Shown here: piece by piece, positions 44,885 to 56,307 of the stretch
Layout of the letters: each line of letters opens with the position of its first letter
Numbering within the stretch: position 1 is the stretch's first letter
DNA from: Gymnopus androsaceus JB14
Taxonomy: Eukaryota > Basidiomycota > Agaricomycetes > Agaricales > Omphalotaceae
Direction: 5' to 3'
Length of the DNA stretch: 64,000 nucleotides
NCBI GenBank assembly: GCA_009733575.1
Contig: ML769473.1
Location: 153,671 to 217,670 of the forward strand
The notes under the pieces: generated by a model
The model's input: the letters and a program-made list of their open reading frames with translations, nothing else
Told to the model about the DNA's origin: nothing
The model's database searches: none
Made by a program: the position numbers and the translations under genes

Positions 44885-46405
44885 TCAAAGGAGGATCCAT
44901 GACATGGAAAACGCCGTCATAAAGAAAATCATCACGCCACTATTGGTACCTAAACCAAGTTTCTCTGCGCCGTTCGCACCTTGAGATCCTCCATTCACCC
45001 ACTCTGTCCATGTGGCCTGAAGATCAAGCACAAACGCTTCAGATTCCGGACTATCGCTCCCATTATTACCGAAATCATCCGGGTTGACGACGGGGGTTAG
45101 CCATCCGTCTGATGAGAAGTGAGTGAAGCCAGTAAAGTTGGAGGAAGAGGATGAAGAAGAGGAGGATGTAGTATTGAATAGAGCTTGACGGGATTTTTCG
45201 GCGTCGGGGAGGTGCGTGTGGACCCCGCGGAGGAGGGAAAGACGGTAGACTGTGGAGGCGATGAGAGCGGTAGATGCTGCGTCGAGGAAGGTGTTCATTT
45301 CGTCGGCGTAGTTGAAGAAGAGGTTAGATGTGGGGTCCTGGAGAGGGTGAGATATGATTAGATGAGAAATGCAATAAATGGAGACTTACGAGGTGAGGGT
45401 ATATGGCGGCATGGATTTCCGACACCCAGTCTTGAAGATCGCTTTGCTCGCTCTTCATAGAAGAGGAAAACGTGGAAGTCTGGATGGATGCGAGTACTCG
45501 GAGCATGCCCGCTGCGGCCCAACCGTTGCCTACACGCATGTCAAGCACAAATCAGTTCCACGCGCGTCGTGGTGGATACGATGCGAAGCTACGCACCGGT
45601 AGACCAATGTCCAGGATCGTTTGGGACCCCATTAGAATTATTTCCCAGTACGATATGTGCCCATAGATTTCCAGCAGCTGTATCCCGGAGGTAGTTGCGA
45701 TATAGTTTGATTTGAGTATAAGCATCCATGAGAAGAGTTTGATTGTTGGTCAAGAGACCATAGTAGGCTAGGAACGGTGGAGCCATGTAGACAAAGTCAC
45801 TCCTAGAATAATAAATAAGTATCGCGTACTTGAGAGACAGACCTACACATACCAAAGCTGCACCTCTGCAGTCCTATGAGAAATAGCACCATCACTAGTC
45901 TTGGGTACCTTTTCGTAAAGAAAGTTTAGTTGATCCAACGCCGCACCAGCGTAATCTACACCATCTCCGAGATTAGTCCAGTTTGCTAACAAGACGGCGG
46001 GGCCGATAGATGCAGGATCTCCGGCGCTATCGTCTGCTACTAGTGGCTGAGGGCCAGTAATATTACCGTTTGATGCTGTGCGGTTCTGTACGACAGATTT
46101 GGCAATGGAGAGGACAGGTGAGATGGCTGCAGTTGTGTTGGAGGGGATGGAGGATGGAGGAAGAGTCAGGGAGAAGACTGAGAAGAGCGGAACGTCGTGT
46201 TCGAGGAGCACTTGGGCGCGTGTACCCAATTCCCAACTAGAGATGGAGTTGGTTGATATGGTTGGAAGAAAAAAGGAGATAAAACCTACGGATGAGTAGC
46301 CCCTAGTGCTAGATTGGCGGTAACATTAGCAGTTTGACTGTCTGATAGATTCTGCGCGGAAACGAGTCCGAAGAATAAGAGGCAGAGAACTTGACGAAGC
46401 GACAT
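44885..46405 (-). CDS. Six-hairpin glycosidase (GH105/GH88-like), probably GPI-anchored
   Basis: The signal peptide at 46405 (SLRQVLCLLFFGLVSAQ) leads to SWELGTRAQVLLEHDVP. Pieces resembling unsaturated uronyl or glucuronyl hydrolases follow: VDYAGAALDQLNFLYEKVP, AEVQLWSDFVYMAPPFLAYYG, NLWAHIVLGNN and DPGHWSTGNGWAAAGMLRVL. The DFVYMAPP and WSTGNGW motifs are characteristic of the six-hairpin fold, with likely Asp/Asn active-site residues. A Ser-rich stretch (SSSSSSSSNFTGF) and the end NSGVMIFFMTAFSMSWIL suggest GPI attachment. The class is inferred from motifs; exact substrate is unknown. Introns join in frame; the stop is at 44885. Confidence 0.7.
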
Positions 46406-46901
46406 TCTTTTTAGTGATCGTGTTAGCATTCTGGTTGAGAAATTTGAAACATTTAGCCTACTTTACGCGATGGTTAGCGGTCCGTGTATGAATGAGCGCT
46501 GCCAAAACGGGAATCTCAAGTGAAGGTCTGCCACAAACACGGCAGGAAGAAGAAAAGAGATAGATTAGAGGAGGAAGCTGGAAAGGGTAATTATAAGATG
46601 TCCTGAATGCTTCAGAATTTAAATGATGGACATCAGGGACCGGCTTGTTGATCTAGAGATACAGTAGGTTTAAAGTTCAGGCTCACAGCGGTGAAGCCAG
46701 ACCGCCGTAGGAAGCAAGACCACGGTCCACGGAGGGGTAGCGCCTAAAGACGTAAGCGCCCACGTGTAGAAAACTAGCCGGCGGTAAAAAGATGTTGACA
46801 ACGACGACGAGGTTCTCATAGTCTTAAAGGAGATTTAGGCGGAAGGAGTAAGGTGAGCTCCAAAATGTCCAAGTCTACTAATATTAATCAACTCTTAGAG
46901 T

Positions 46902-48729
46902 ATGAGCTATGACCGGTCAACAATTCCGTTGTACAATGACCCTTCCGACCCTTCCTCACCCAACCACAAGAGCACTTTCCCGTCCGCTTCTTCCTTTGCT
47001 CCTGCGCCCATAACCCTCCAAGGCCACAGACATCGAAAAAAATCGTCTGCGGCTCAAGAGCTCGGGCTCTCAAATCCAGGTTATACGCGTCCAAACATTA
47101 GGGCTTATTCTCCTGTTAGACCAACAAGATGGTCCATTCCAATTCCAGTCCCAAGAATCGTACGCAAGGTATACAACGGTACCTTTCATTTCATTCGCAA
47201 AACCGCTACTGCCACCGCCAACAACACAGTCCATTCCAACCTAAACACGCGCCGTATTCGTGCAACCGCTAAATTCAAAAAATCACAACCCACTTCACTC
47301 CCAAAAATCATCTTCATCACCCTCCTACTCGGCTTTTGCACATTGCTGTACGTTCTCCTAGTGAGGATCTACGAGCTTCATATCGAAATTGCCCTATTTT
47401 CGAGAAAGTTTGTTAGAGAGGAGGTCCAGCCTGTTAAGCCACTTGCCGGGTGCTTTAACAGACCCTCGGGTGATTATAACGTCACTGAACGTCTTTATGG
47501 TCCAAAGATGACCGATCTGCATGCGGGTTTGCAGATGAGGTTCGGCTTGGACTGCTACGAGTTTGCAGGCACTGTAAAAAGTGCGTTCTCTCCGCCCCTA
47601 ACCACCTACCACACATATTGGCGAAGTGACCTTGTCGCGTTTGGACCCAGGCAAGAATACATGCTCAAATCCTTTTTTCGCCACCCAGAATTTAGCCACG
47701 TCTAGGCTTATACTATGGAGCAATGGTGACTTGAGAGCGAATCCCATATTGAAGGGGTATTTGGAAAAGTATGGGCAAGGGGACGATTGGGCGTTTAATG
47801 TTCGAGTTGTGGATGTTGCCGTGCTGGCGAGAGGAACAGAGTTGGACCCAGAGCTTACAAACCGAAAACACACCACCGTCACTGTCGCTCTCGCAAGACC
47901 TTATTAGTCTCCTAACAGACTCCAAGGCATGGGTTGATGGCGATCTAATTCGCCTGCTGTTGCTGTGGAATTATGGAGGCGTGTGGGTCGATATGGATTT
48001 CTTGCTTACGAGGGATTTGGGAGTCTTGCTGGAGCATGAGTTTGTTACTCAGTGGGATTGTTATGGTAAGGCCCAGAGCCACGTATCGACTGTGCACTGC
48101 GGACTGATCATTGTTTCTTTCCTCAGATAAAAAATATACCCCTCTCAACGGTGCCCTGATGCACTTTTTCACTCACTCACCATACCTATGTGAAGCGTTC
48201 CATATCATGGCGACTGATCCTCCGCCAAGACCACATTCCACAGATTGGGGAAGTACGTTGTATTTGAAGCTATGGAGGAGGTTGGTCAAGGGTGGGGTTA
48301 GACCGTTCAAGGTGCGCGCGCAGAATGGCGGATGTACGTTGACGCTGACTTTTTTTAAAGATCCTCCCATGGTGCTTTACAGACGGCAGATCATGTCGAC
48401 TGGATAATCGTCTTCCGGATCCGTTCAAGGAAGATGTCAAGGCTGGCATTCGGTGGTGGGAGGCGCAGTCGGATGAGGACGAGGGTGGCTGGTGGTCTCG
48501 CTCATCAGACCCATCCTACATCGGCTCACCTCCACCCCTTTCACGCGCCCTCTCACAAATATTTGGCGTCCATCTACATAATCAGTGGGAGAAGAGCTTT
48601 CCAGAGGGTGGATGGGTGGAGAGGTTATTGTTGAAGACGTATGAGCGAGTGTTGGAGGGAAGAGAGGCGAGGGTTTTTCGTGGGCATGGTTTCAAAGGTC
48701 TGGGAGGGAGGGAGGAGAAGCACGAATAG
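46902..48729 (+). CDS. Type II membrane glycosyltransferase, GT32-like (frame breaks)
   Basis: A cytoplasmic basic tail is followed by one transmembrane helix (PKIIFITLLLGFCTLLYVLLV). A luminal domain contains RLILWSNGDL, WVDGDLIRLLLLWNYGGVWVDMDF (split by context) and DTQ-like VTQWDCYD. The DxD of VDMD is the nucleotide-sugar/metal motif of GT32-type alpha-glycosyltransferases. Two apparent frame slips occur. One is at a T run (CCTTTTTTCGCC, about 47679-47690), where one T fewer joins FFATQNLATSR. The other is near 47850-47860, between ELDP and SLQTENT. Later introns (48066-48126, 48310-48360) join well and the stop is at 48727-48729. Sugar and acceptor are unknown; the acidic C-terminal part is typical of the fungal family. 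Confidence 0.72.
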
Positions 48730-48979
48730 AAAATGAAGAAGAGAGATGTAGAGCATTGATACTCGTACTGACGCTCATGATACTCCTAGCATACTTATCA
48801 TACCATATCTACTTACCTATTGCTTAGTATTAGCACCTAGTACCATACATAGAGTCGGACAGCAGGACAAAAGAATTTCGCAAAGTACAGAGAAGGACGC
48901 AAAAAATGAAAATTTTAGTCCAGATCGCGTTCTATAAGACTAGACTAGAAATAATTGTTACTACTGCAAAGAGGCATCT

Positions 48980-50964
48980 TTACCGGTCAACTTCGCTGTA
49001 AAACCCAAGTTAGCTTGAATGATAAAACAAGCCAGACAATGAACATACCCAAACACAAGATCCATAGTACCGATAATAGCGACAGCATCCGCGAGCATGT
49101 GCTACAACAAGTCAGTTTAGAGTAATGCCTAGTTCATATTATGTACTTACATCTAAAGAAGAAGCAAAGATGAGTCAATATTCCACCCAGATGATGAATA
49201 AAACTTACGTCTCATAACAAAATCAGCACCAGCCAGATGAGCGAATCCAGGGGCACGAATTGAGCATCGGTACGGGCGGTTTGTACCATCCCTAGCGACG
49301 AAGGTTGGTGGGATATCACGGGCAGGAAATACGCAACACTCACGAAACCAAGTACACGCCCATCTCACCCTTAGGTGCCTCGATGGCGCTGTAAGTCTCG
49401 CCAGGAGGAACTGAAAAACCTTCACTGAAGATCTATTCAAAGCCTGGTTCAGCAAGTTTTAATCAGGCCGGGGGACGACAAAACATGCCTTGAAATGATG
49501 AATCAAGCTTTCCATGCTCTCCTTCATAGAGGCACGAGGGGGAGGGACTAGCTTGTGGTCGTCTACCTTGATTGCGCCGGTGGTAATCTTGTTCAAACAC
49601 TTTACAATACAAAACCATTAGTGACGGTGCATGACTTACACGACAGATAACTCACTTGGCTGATGATTCGCAAAGATTCTCTCATCTCCTGGACACGGCA
49701 TAAATATCGGTCATAGCAGTCTCCATTGATACCGATAGGAATGTCGAACTCGACCTAATCATCGTTAGCACTGGTGTACAAGACAGAAAACTAGCAGGCT
49801 TACCTGATCATACATGTCATACGGCTGAGATCTTCTCAAGTCCCAGGGAACACCACTTCCGCGCAACATAACACCACTGAAACTATAATTCAATGCTTCC
49901 TCCTTGGTGACTACGCCAACACCAACGGTCCGCTCCTTCCATATCCGATTACCAGTGACGACCTCTTCTATCTCGTCAATTCTCGAGCCGAATTGAGTCG
50001 CCCACATGAAGATATCATCCAAAAGCCCGTGGGGCAAGTCGAACGCGACACCGCCAGGTCGGACGTATGCAGAATGCAAACGTGCACCAGAAACACGCTC
50101 GTAAAACTCCATGAGCTTTTCTCGTTCCTCGAAACCCCAAAGGAAAGGAGTAAGTGCACCAACGTCCATAGCGTGTGTAAGGACGGCCATGAGGTGGTTT
50201 AAGATACGAGTAATCTCTCCAAACAGCGTTCGAATCCATTTTGCGCGGTCGGGGACGTCAATGTTTAGCAATTTCTCGACAGCACGAGAATAACAGAGTT
50301 CGTTGGTCACTACAAAGTATGGTTTATGAGGAAAAGGCTGATTAAAAAAAATGGTTCGAAACTCACTCATCGAGACGTAGTCGAGACGGTCAAAGTAAGG
50401 CAATGCCTGGATGTAGGTTTTGTATTCAATCAGTTTCTCTGTTCCTCGATGGAGTAAACCGATGTGCTGGACAAGTAGATATTCAGCGGGTGAATCAAGC
50501 GTGCAAGCTGCTCGGGACGTACCGGATCCGCGCGCAGAATTTCTTCGCCGTTGAGCTCCAAGATGAGACGAAGTACACCATGTGCGGCAGGATGCTGAGG
50601 ACTGAATGCAAGTAAGACTATATTCCGTTTGAATCAAGCTATACGAACCCAAAGTTGACTGGAAATAACGAATGAGCTCTAGCTTGTTTAAGAAGAAAAT
50701 TACAGCAGACTCACCAGTGAAATGTCTCATTTTAGCATCTGCTCTGCTTCCAGTCTCTGCTAGAATCTCGGAGGCATGCATCCCTTGTAAATCCTCCACT
50801 GTGTGATATTCGAAAACATTTTTGGCACCTTGAGTTTGAGCACTTTGGGCGGCAGGAGCTGGCTCAGCCAGACGTGTAATGGTTGAACTAAGAGAGCGAG
50901 TAGAGCATTTCGGAAGTTTTGCAGCTGTCGACCGCACAACCGAGCGCAGCAGCGTAGAAGCCAT
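48980..50964 (-). CDS. NADH-ubiquinone oxidoreductase 49 kDa subunit (NDUFS2)
   Basis: A nuclear-encoded core subunit of respiratory complex I at the quinone site. The ATG at 50964 starts a mitochondrial presequence ([18 protein letters not shown]). A 10-nt microexon (50649-50658) supplies VNFG, then [48 protein letters not shown] and [33 protein letters not shown] and the C-terminal [14 protein letters not shown] then [19 protein letters not shown] and [14 protein letters not shown] complete the family pattern. The stop is at 48980 after GEVDR. All joins keep frame; the final exon is only 11 nt or so of coding sequence. The conserved His and Asp of the quinone pocket are present. Confidence 0.93.
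50649..50658 (-). other. 10-nt microexon in NDUFS2
   Basis: TCAACTTTGG is spliced between TTTCCAG and GTTCGT and restores the invariant [12 protein letters not shown]. Confidence 0.65.
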
Positions 50965-51415
50965 GAGACCGACACTGAGTTGCAAGTTCGAGTTGAGGAT
51001 TGTTCGGGACGGCCCGGAGGCGGGATTGATCCGTCACGAGCAGCTAAAAGTGAGAGGCGGCATTGCACTGATACTATAGCTAACCTAATAGAAAAACTTT
51101 CGCAATTCTTATCCGGAAGCTCTAAGATTTTCAGAGCACAACCTATTATCTCAAAGACTGTCCTCAGAAAGTTTGAAAACTCTAGTGAGTGTTGAGCTGT
51201 TGCCAGAAGGTGCCGATGACAACCTCCAAAATAGCAGGGAAGTGCAAACATGACATCCGGTGACTTGAGCGGTACAGTCATGATGCCGTTGATGCCGAAG
51301 CATGCTCTAAATCCACTTTCTGAACCTCGGTAAACTCTAAGACTTCCCTTGTGCTTTCTGACTACATCACTATGTGATGTGGATAGGAGAAGAAGTGTGT
51401 TGCAGGAAATGCCCC

Positions 51416-51475
51416 TCATGCCCCGGGGCATTTGGGGCATATTGGGGCATATTGGGGCATATATGCCCCAGTCCA
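51416..51475. repeat. Short GGGGCATAT-type tandem and palindrome
   Basis: TTGGGGCATA-like units repeat about three times, flanked by CCCC/GGGG palindromic sequence (CATGCCCCGGGGCATTT ... GGGGCATATATGCCCC). It lies in the upstream region of NDUFS2. Confidence 0.5.
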
Positions 51476-51594
51476 ATCATAGTCAGTTCCGGGAGACTGG
51501 AAGTAAAATAATATATATGGGACTCTTACGGGGCACCGGCCCCAGGGTGGCCACTGCATGTGGTGCGTTGGGGGAACCTAGGTCCCCCCAAACC

Positions 51595-52250
51595 CCTTCC
51601 TTTTTGCTGCCGTGAGCCCACTGCATGGTGCTTCCGCTGCACGGGGCCTTCTCTTTCTCTTTCTCCCTCTCCCTTCTCTTTTGGACCAAAAGATATCTTT
51701 TCTCAAAGTTAAATAGGGGCATACTTATCTTGACTCTGATTGCGGCGCCGGCCGCAACAGCCACTGCATGGAGCACTGGGAGGAAACTGCATCAGCAAAA
51801 ACTGTTTTGGGCCCAGGAGGATCTAAGGTCACCTAGTCCTCTTAGGCAACCTGAGGCATCCTAGTTGGCCCAGGAAAAAGGGTAAAACTTTGGACACCTC
51901 AGGTATCCTAGTCATCCTAGGTGTCCTGGGAGATCCTGGGATGTCCTGGGGTATCCCGGGGCATCCTGACTTTTATCCTAGGATGCCTCAGGATGCCCCA
52001 GGATGCCCCGGGATACCCCAGGACATCCCAGGATCTCCCAGGACACCTAGGATGACTAGGATACCTGAGGTGTCCAAAGTTTTACCCTTTTTCCTGGGCC
52101 AACTAGGATGCCTCAGGTTGCCTAAGAGGACTAGGTGACCTTAGATCCTCCTGGGCCCAAAACAGTTTTTTCTGATGTGTGTTTCCCCCAGACCCCCTTC
52201 CTTGCGCTGCTGTGAGCCCACTGCATGGTGCTTCCACTGTGCAGGGTTTT
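51595..52250. repeat. Direct repeats flanking CATCAG copy 3
   Basis: A roughly 50-bp motif (CCTTCCTTTTTGCTGCCGTG onward, with GAGCCCACTGCATGGTGCTTCC) at about 51595-51645 recurs at about 52196-52248 in the same orientation with a few changes. The CATCAG copy 3 lies between them. They may be ends of a larger, older element into which copy 3 inserted. Confidence 0.5.
51790..52177. mobile_element. CATCAG fold-back element, copy 3: 178-nt perfect-type hairpin
   Basis: Ends CATCAGCAAAAACTG and CAGTTTTTTCTGATG, flanked by TG on both sides (51788-51789 and 52178-52179). The left arm 51790-51967 and the right arm 52000-52177 are reverse complements over 178 nt with one mismatch that I can see. The loop is 32 nt (51968-51999). 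The arms consist of CCTGGG/CCTAGG-type words. Transcription of either strand would give a near-perfect double-stranded stem. Confidence 0.85.
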
Positions 52251-52485
52251 CCTTCATTTTTCTTCTCTCCCAGACTTGACTGGCGAGAATGGATTGAGCT
52301 CAGGACATACAGGGCATATGGGGTACATGTGATCAGGGCACTTCCTGGTGTATAGTTATACACGTGGATAGGGTTAAAGTTACCATATATTTCAACTTGT
52401 TTTTTGGTTGATATCCTACTGGTATATGAGTTAATACCCTCCGGAATCATAATCAAAGCTACCAGTTACAGCTGTGTAGGAAAGT

Positions 52486-53643
52486 ATGCGGAATTCGAAA
52501 AAATTTGAAAAAGTTTTGTGGCTGTACAATGAGCAATTGATGGAACCGGAACTGAACAGAATAATCAAGTGGGTTTCTTCGTTCTACTTCATGCATCGAC
52601 TCTTGGATGACTTGCATGCGCAAGTACCAGTACTGTTCTGGGACCAGAGTGTCTCGGTCAAAAATATCTGCTTCTTTCTCAGAATAAAGAAATCTGTTGT
52701 CTACAAAATCCTTACAGAGTACCGAGATCTTGGACAGCCCAAACCAGCCTTGCCCATACAAGGATGTCCTTCACTTTTGATTGAGACCAATATCCGCTTC
52801 CTATCCTCTCTCATTGATCTTCATCCTTGCCTATATTTGGATGAGATCCAAGCCGAGCTGGAAAAGTCTCATGGAATCTATGTATCACTCTTTACAATTA
52901 TTCAGGCCCTTTGGAAACTCAATGTTTCTCGGAAAACAGTCTCTGTTTGTGCACTTGAGTGCAATGAACTTGAACGATCACTTTATATGTTGCGTATGGC
53001 TCGGCTGGCCCCAAGGCCAGATATGCTTGTATTCATTGACAAGGCCGCATGTAATTCAAAAACATCTCTTCAAAAACATGGTCGGGCAAAACGTGGGCAC
53101 CACTGTGTACAATGGAGACAATTTGTTCAAGGAGCTCGTGTATCCATCTTACCTGCAATTACCATGGATGGTATTGTTGCATACAATGTTATTCCTGGTT
53201 CAGTCACATCTCGTAAATTCCTCAAATTTCTTGAACACCACATTGTACATTGAGTTTCCTTCTTTCTAATCAAACAATATCCTTACAGTCTACTTTTATA
53301 GATGCCATTGACAAATCCTTATCCTGGCCCTCGCAGTATCATTATCATGGACAATTGCAGTATCCACCATGGGGAAGAGGTCAGAGAGCTTGTTGAGGAT
53401 CATGGATGTATGTTTTGTTCAATGCTCACACCTCTCTTTGCTAATTCTTCTGCTGTCATGCCACCATTGCTAGTGTGTAAACTTGTCTTCTTACCACCAT
53501 ACTCTCCTGATCTCAACCCAATCAAACAGGCATTTTCTGCAATCAAGGCATTCCTTTGCTGGAACTGGCATGATGTTTCATTGAGTATAATTGATAGAGC
53601 TTGCAGGATGATCACGGCTTCAAAGGCTTGGGAGTTCTTCTGA
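52486..53643 (+). CDS. Tc1/mariner DDE transposase (catalytic Glu apparently replaced)
   Basis: Two exons (52486 to about 53246 and 53302-53643) with a GT-AG intron join in frame (FLEHHI then PLTNPYPGP). The N-terminal helix-turn-helix recognises ends through KSVVYKILTEYRD; ETNIRFLSSLIDLHPCLYLDE follows. The DDE core shows Asp 1 in MLVFIDKAACN, Asp 2 in SIIIMDNCSIHH, and the third-acid region as PPYSPDLNPIKQAFSAIK. Where active relatives have PIE, this copy has PIK, so the third catalytic residue is lost and the enzyme is probably dead. Length (about 360 residues) is normal. The start codon lies inside the terminal repeat. Confidence 0.85.
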
Positions 53644-54803
53644 GCATTGGGATATGTAGTATGATTGTTGGCAACTATAGTAGCATGTATGCCTGTCGAG
53701 TACTTGATATAATATGTACTATTCATGATGATCATGAGTGGATAGAGTAAGATGCGAGAAGTAATAGCAGTGCAGATTGTAGTCAAAGCAGTAATAGAGA
53801 GTGAGCCATAAGGCAAAAGGTCAGATTACAAAAGATGCAGATGGGTCATTGAATTCATCTCTTTCACTAGCAAGGACAGGGACAAATCCAGGTGGGACAG
53901 GAATCATTGACTTGGTGAGTTCAGAGAAATAAAACCAATCAAAGGAATGATCCGGCTCTTCATCTGGACCAAGGGGTCGCATTGACTCATTGAGTCACCA
54001 AAGGTTGAAGCACGTCCACCATTGGGCCACTGCTTCTCAAAACGTGTGCATGTTGCTGGTATATTATTAGCATCCTGGCTCGCTCTCAATGTAGATCCTG
54101 ATGCCTGAGGTTCCAATGCCAAATGTTTTCATTTGGCATCAGGCCCATTGAACCATAGTGGGCGGGCTCCTTGCTTCAAGCATAGAACATCACCTGGTCT
54201 GACACCAAGCTCCTTCAGATCACTATCCAGTACTGCATGGAGAATATCCAGTCCATAGCCCTTGCCCTCCATCCAATAATAAAATGAGGTGGCATCTGTA
54301 ACTCCCAAATCTCTCTCTGCATGTTCAAGGAAGTGACGGAGTTTTGTGGGAGTGTTTCTGGGTAGACTGGAGAGTGGAGATGGCACTGAAGATTTGTCTG
54401 AAGCAGGATTCAAGACTTTCAAGGCATTCGGACTGATGATAGACAGTATGTTTGCAAGGTGGGCAAGATCCGATACTCGGGCAGCTTCTGTAGCTTTGGG
54501 TAGTGATGGACATGAGTCCGGATCCAGGTATACCTGGATCTGCCAGAACAGGTACCTGTGGCCTCAAAGGGCTGACCTGTGACCTGCCCTGGATCCATGG
54601 GAAACAGGTACCTGCTACAGGTATACCTGCAGGCACCTGGACTGACCAGAAATACAGGTACCTGCAGGTATACTTACCTGTGAGTACCTGTGTTTCAAAT
54701 GCATACAATAATATTATACAAGTGAAATAATATATATTTTGTAGTCTACAACATGCATTGAGTATCATAACTTGGTTCTAGTACTACAATTACTAGTAAA
54801 AAA

Positions 54804-55531
54804 TAGAGATGGGCACGAATAGCAAATATTCATGAGTATTCATGAGTATTTAGCCATTTGTTACTCATGAATAATTAGTCACAAGTGACAAATATATTTG
54901 TTACACGAGTACTTACTTGAGTATAAATAGCCAATTTGATGTCACAAATATTCGTGGTACTTTATTCATGAATATTCGCGAATATTTGCCGATATCACGT
55001 GCTTGTTAGCATGAGCATGTGAGGTATTCATTACTTAAGCAAACATTCAATATATATAACTTAATTTGGCTATGTTTGATTATGTATATAATGTTATTGA
55101 CATGTAACTTTAATAAAATCTGTGTGGCTTAGTGGTTATGGGCGCTGACTCTGGATTAAGATCAGGCCTTCCTGTGATAGCTGACCAGCAGAGTTCAATT
55201 CTCAGTACTGCCACAATTTTGTGTCATGTAATAGTACTCGGAAATGTATACAGACTGTATTTATATTATTATTAAACACTAATATAGTACTTCAACATTA
55301 TTACTTACATGTTTGAGCCTATATTTACTTTATTTGTAATGTTGTTAATTAATCACAAGTATACTCGAGTATTCATCCTAAAATACTCGTTATTCACGAA
55401 TATCTATTTGTGAATATATGTCTGTACAAATATTCGAGTATATACTCGAGTATAAATAGTGGATTTGAGGTGACAAATATTCGTACCACGAATAACGAAT
55501 ATACTCAAGTATGTATTTGTGCCTACCTCTA
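54804..55531. mobile_element. Inner hAT-type MITE with 8-bp target duplication GTAAAAAA
   Basis: Starts TAGAGATGGGCACGAATA and ends TATTTGTGCCTACCTCTA. GTAAAAAA flanks both sides (54796-54803 and 55532-55539). Its interior is AT-rich, with repeated ATATTCGTG/CACGAATA-type words near the ends and a tRNA-like stretch (55124-55214). It inserted into the 54501-56010 MITE. Confidence 0.85.
55124..55214 (+). tRNA. tRNA-Leu(UAA)-like pseudogene inside the MITE
   Basis: A 91-nt stretch starts GTGGC and ends GCCAC, an acceptor-like pairing. The A-box-like TGGCTTAGTGG is followed by an anticodon st-loop (TCTGG ATTAAGA TCAGG) whose centre reads TAA. A long variable region follows and then a B-box-like GAGTTCAATTCTC. 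Class II layout and anticodon suggest an origin from tRNA-Leu. The acceptor has only five good pairs and the D arm is imperfect, so I take it as a pseudogene or a tRNA-derived module, not a working tRNA. Confidence 0.5.
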
Positions 55532-56307
55532 GTAAAAAAGCTGTAATACTAGTTATTACCAATACCTGCTACAGTCTACTTAATCATAAGTTGTAACTCA
55601 GTCAAGTAACAACTAGTCCTAATAAATTGGGTATCAATACATTATAAGTAGAGAAAACATTTATTACCACTAATTTTATTAGCTTGCCAGTACTATTGTA
55701 CTCAAAATATACCAATAATAGACCATAGTACTACTATGTACAGTCAATATTGACTAATATCAGTCTAATGCTAGTGTTAATAATTTTACTGAGTACTGAT
55801 ATTAGTCAAATTTCAATGAAATTATTCAATACTTACAGTACTTAATTAAAATTTCTGCTGATGCCAGATCCACAGGTACCTGCAGGTCATTGAAAATATC
55901 CCAAAGGATGACCTGTGACCTGTGCTGGATCCGTGGGAAACAGGTACTGGGATCCGCAGGTCAAATACCTGCAGGTACCTGTTCCGGATCTGGACTCATG
56001 TCCATCATTAGCTTTGGGAGGGTGAGGGCATGAGATTGATGAGGAGCGAGATGCAAATGGCTGAATGAATGGCTGTCGGTTTATTGCTCCAAAATATGGG
56101 CTATCGGGGTTCAAAGGGGGCTTGAAGTTGTCGGTCATACCACTGTACTGTATGCAGAGCTGAATTAAACTGGAAAGAGGCCTATGAGAGTTACTTACAA
56201 TGGCTCTTGTCCATTCATCTATTACGAGAGGAGACAGTGGAACTTTATCACCGGTTTCAGGATTGAGCCAAGTGTAACTCATATCATAGGCATTGCCATA
56301 TTGCTTT

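Larger units (their letters stand above)
54501..56010. mobile_element. hAT-type MITE with 8-bp target duplication GCTTTGGG
   Basis: The element starts TAGTGATGGACATGAGTCC and ends GGACTCATGTCCATCATTA, an inverted pair with one mismatch in the outer 19 bp. It is flanked by GCTTTGGG on both sides (54493-54500 and 56011-56018). The interior repeats GGTACCTGCAGGTA- and GACCTGTGACCTG-type words in both orientations. It has no transposase. Another MITE (54804-55531) lies inside. Confidence 0.85.

Noticed and set aside
49153..49455. Minus-strand frame inside NDUFS2
   Set aside because: It is an out-of-frame shadow of the NDUFS2 exon; the correct frame reads [14 protein letters not shown].
51416..51475. 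Tandem GGGGCATAT units as a possible CRISPR array
   Set aside because: Units are contiguous with no spacers and the context is a fungal nuclear genome.
52103..52456. Minus-strand frame of 117 codons beside the hairpin
   Set aside because: It lies in the hairpin arm and its flank; its opposite arm gives a mirror frame, so it has no coding support.
54325..54768. Minus-strand frame spanning the mariner/MITE border
   Set aside because: It crosses the MITE boundary at 54501 and has no domain; it is a chance frame over an insertion.
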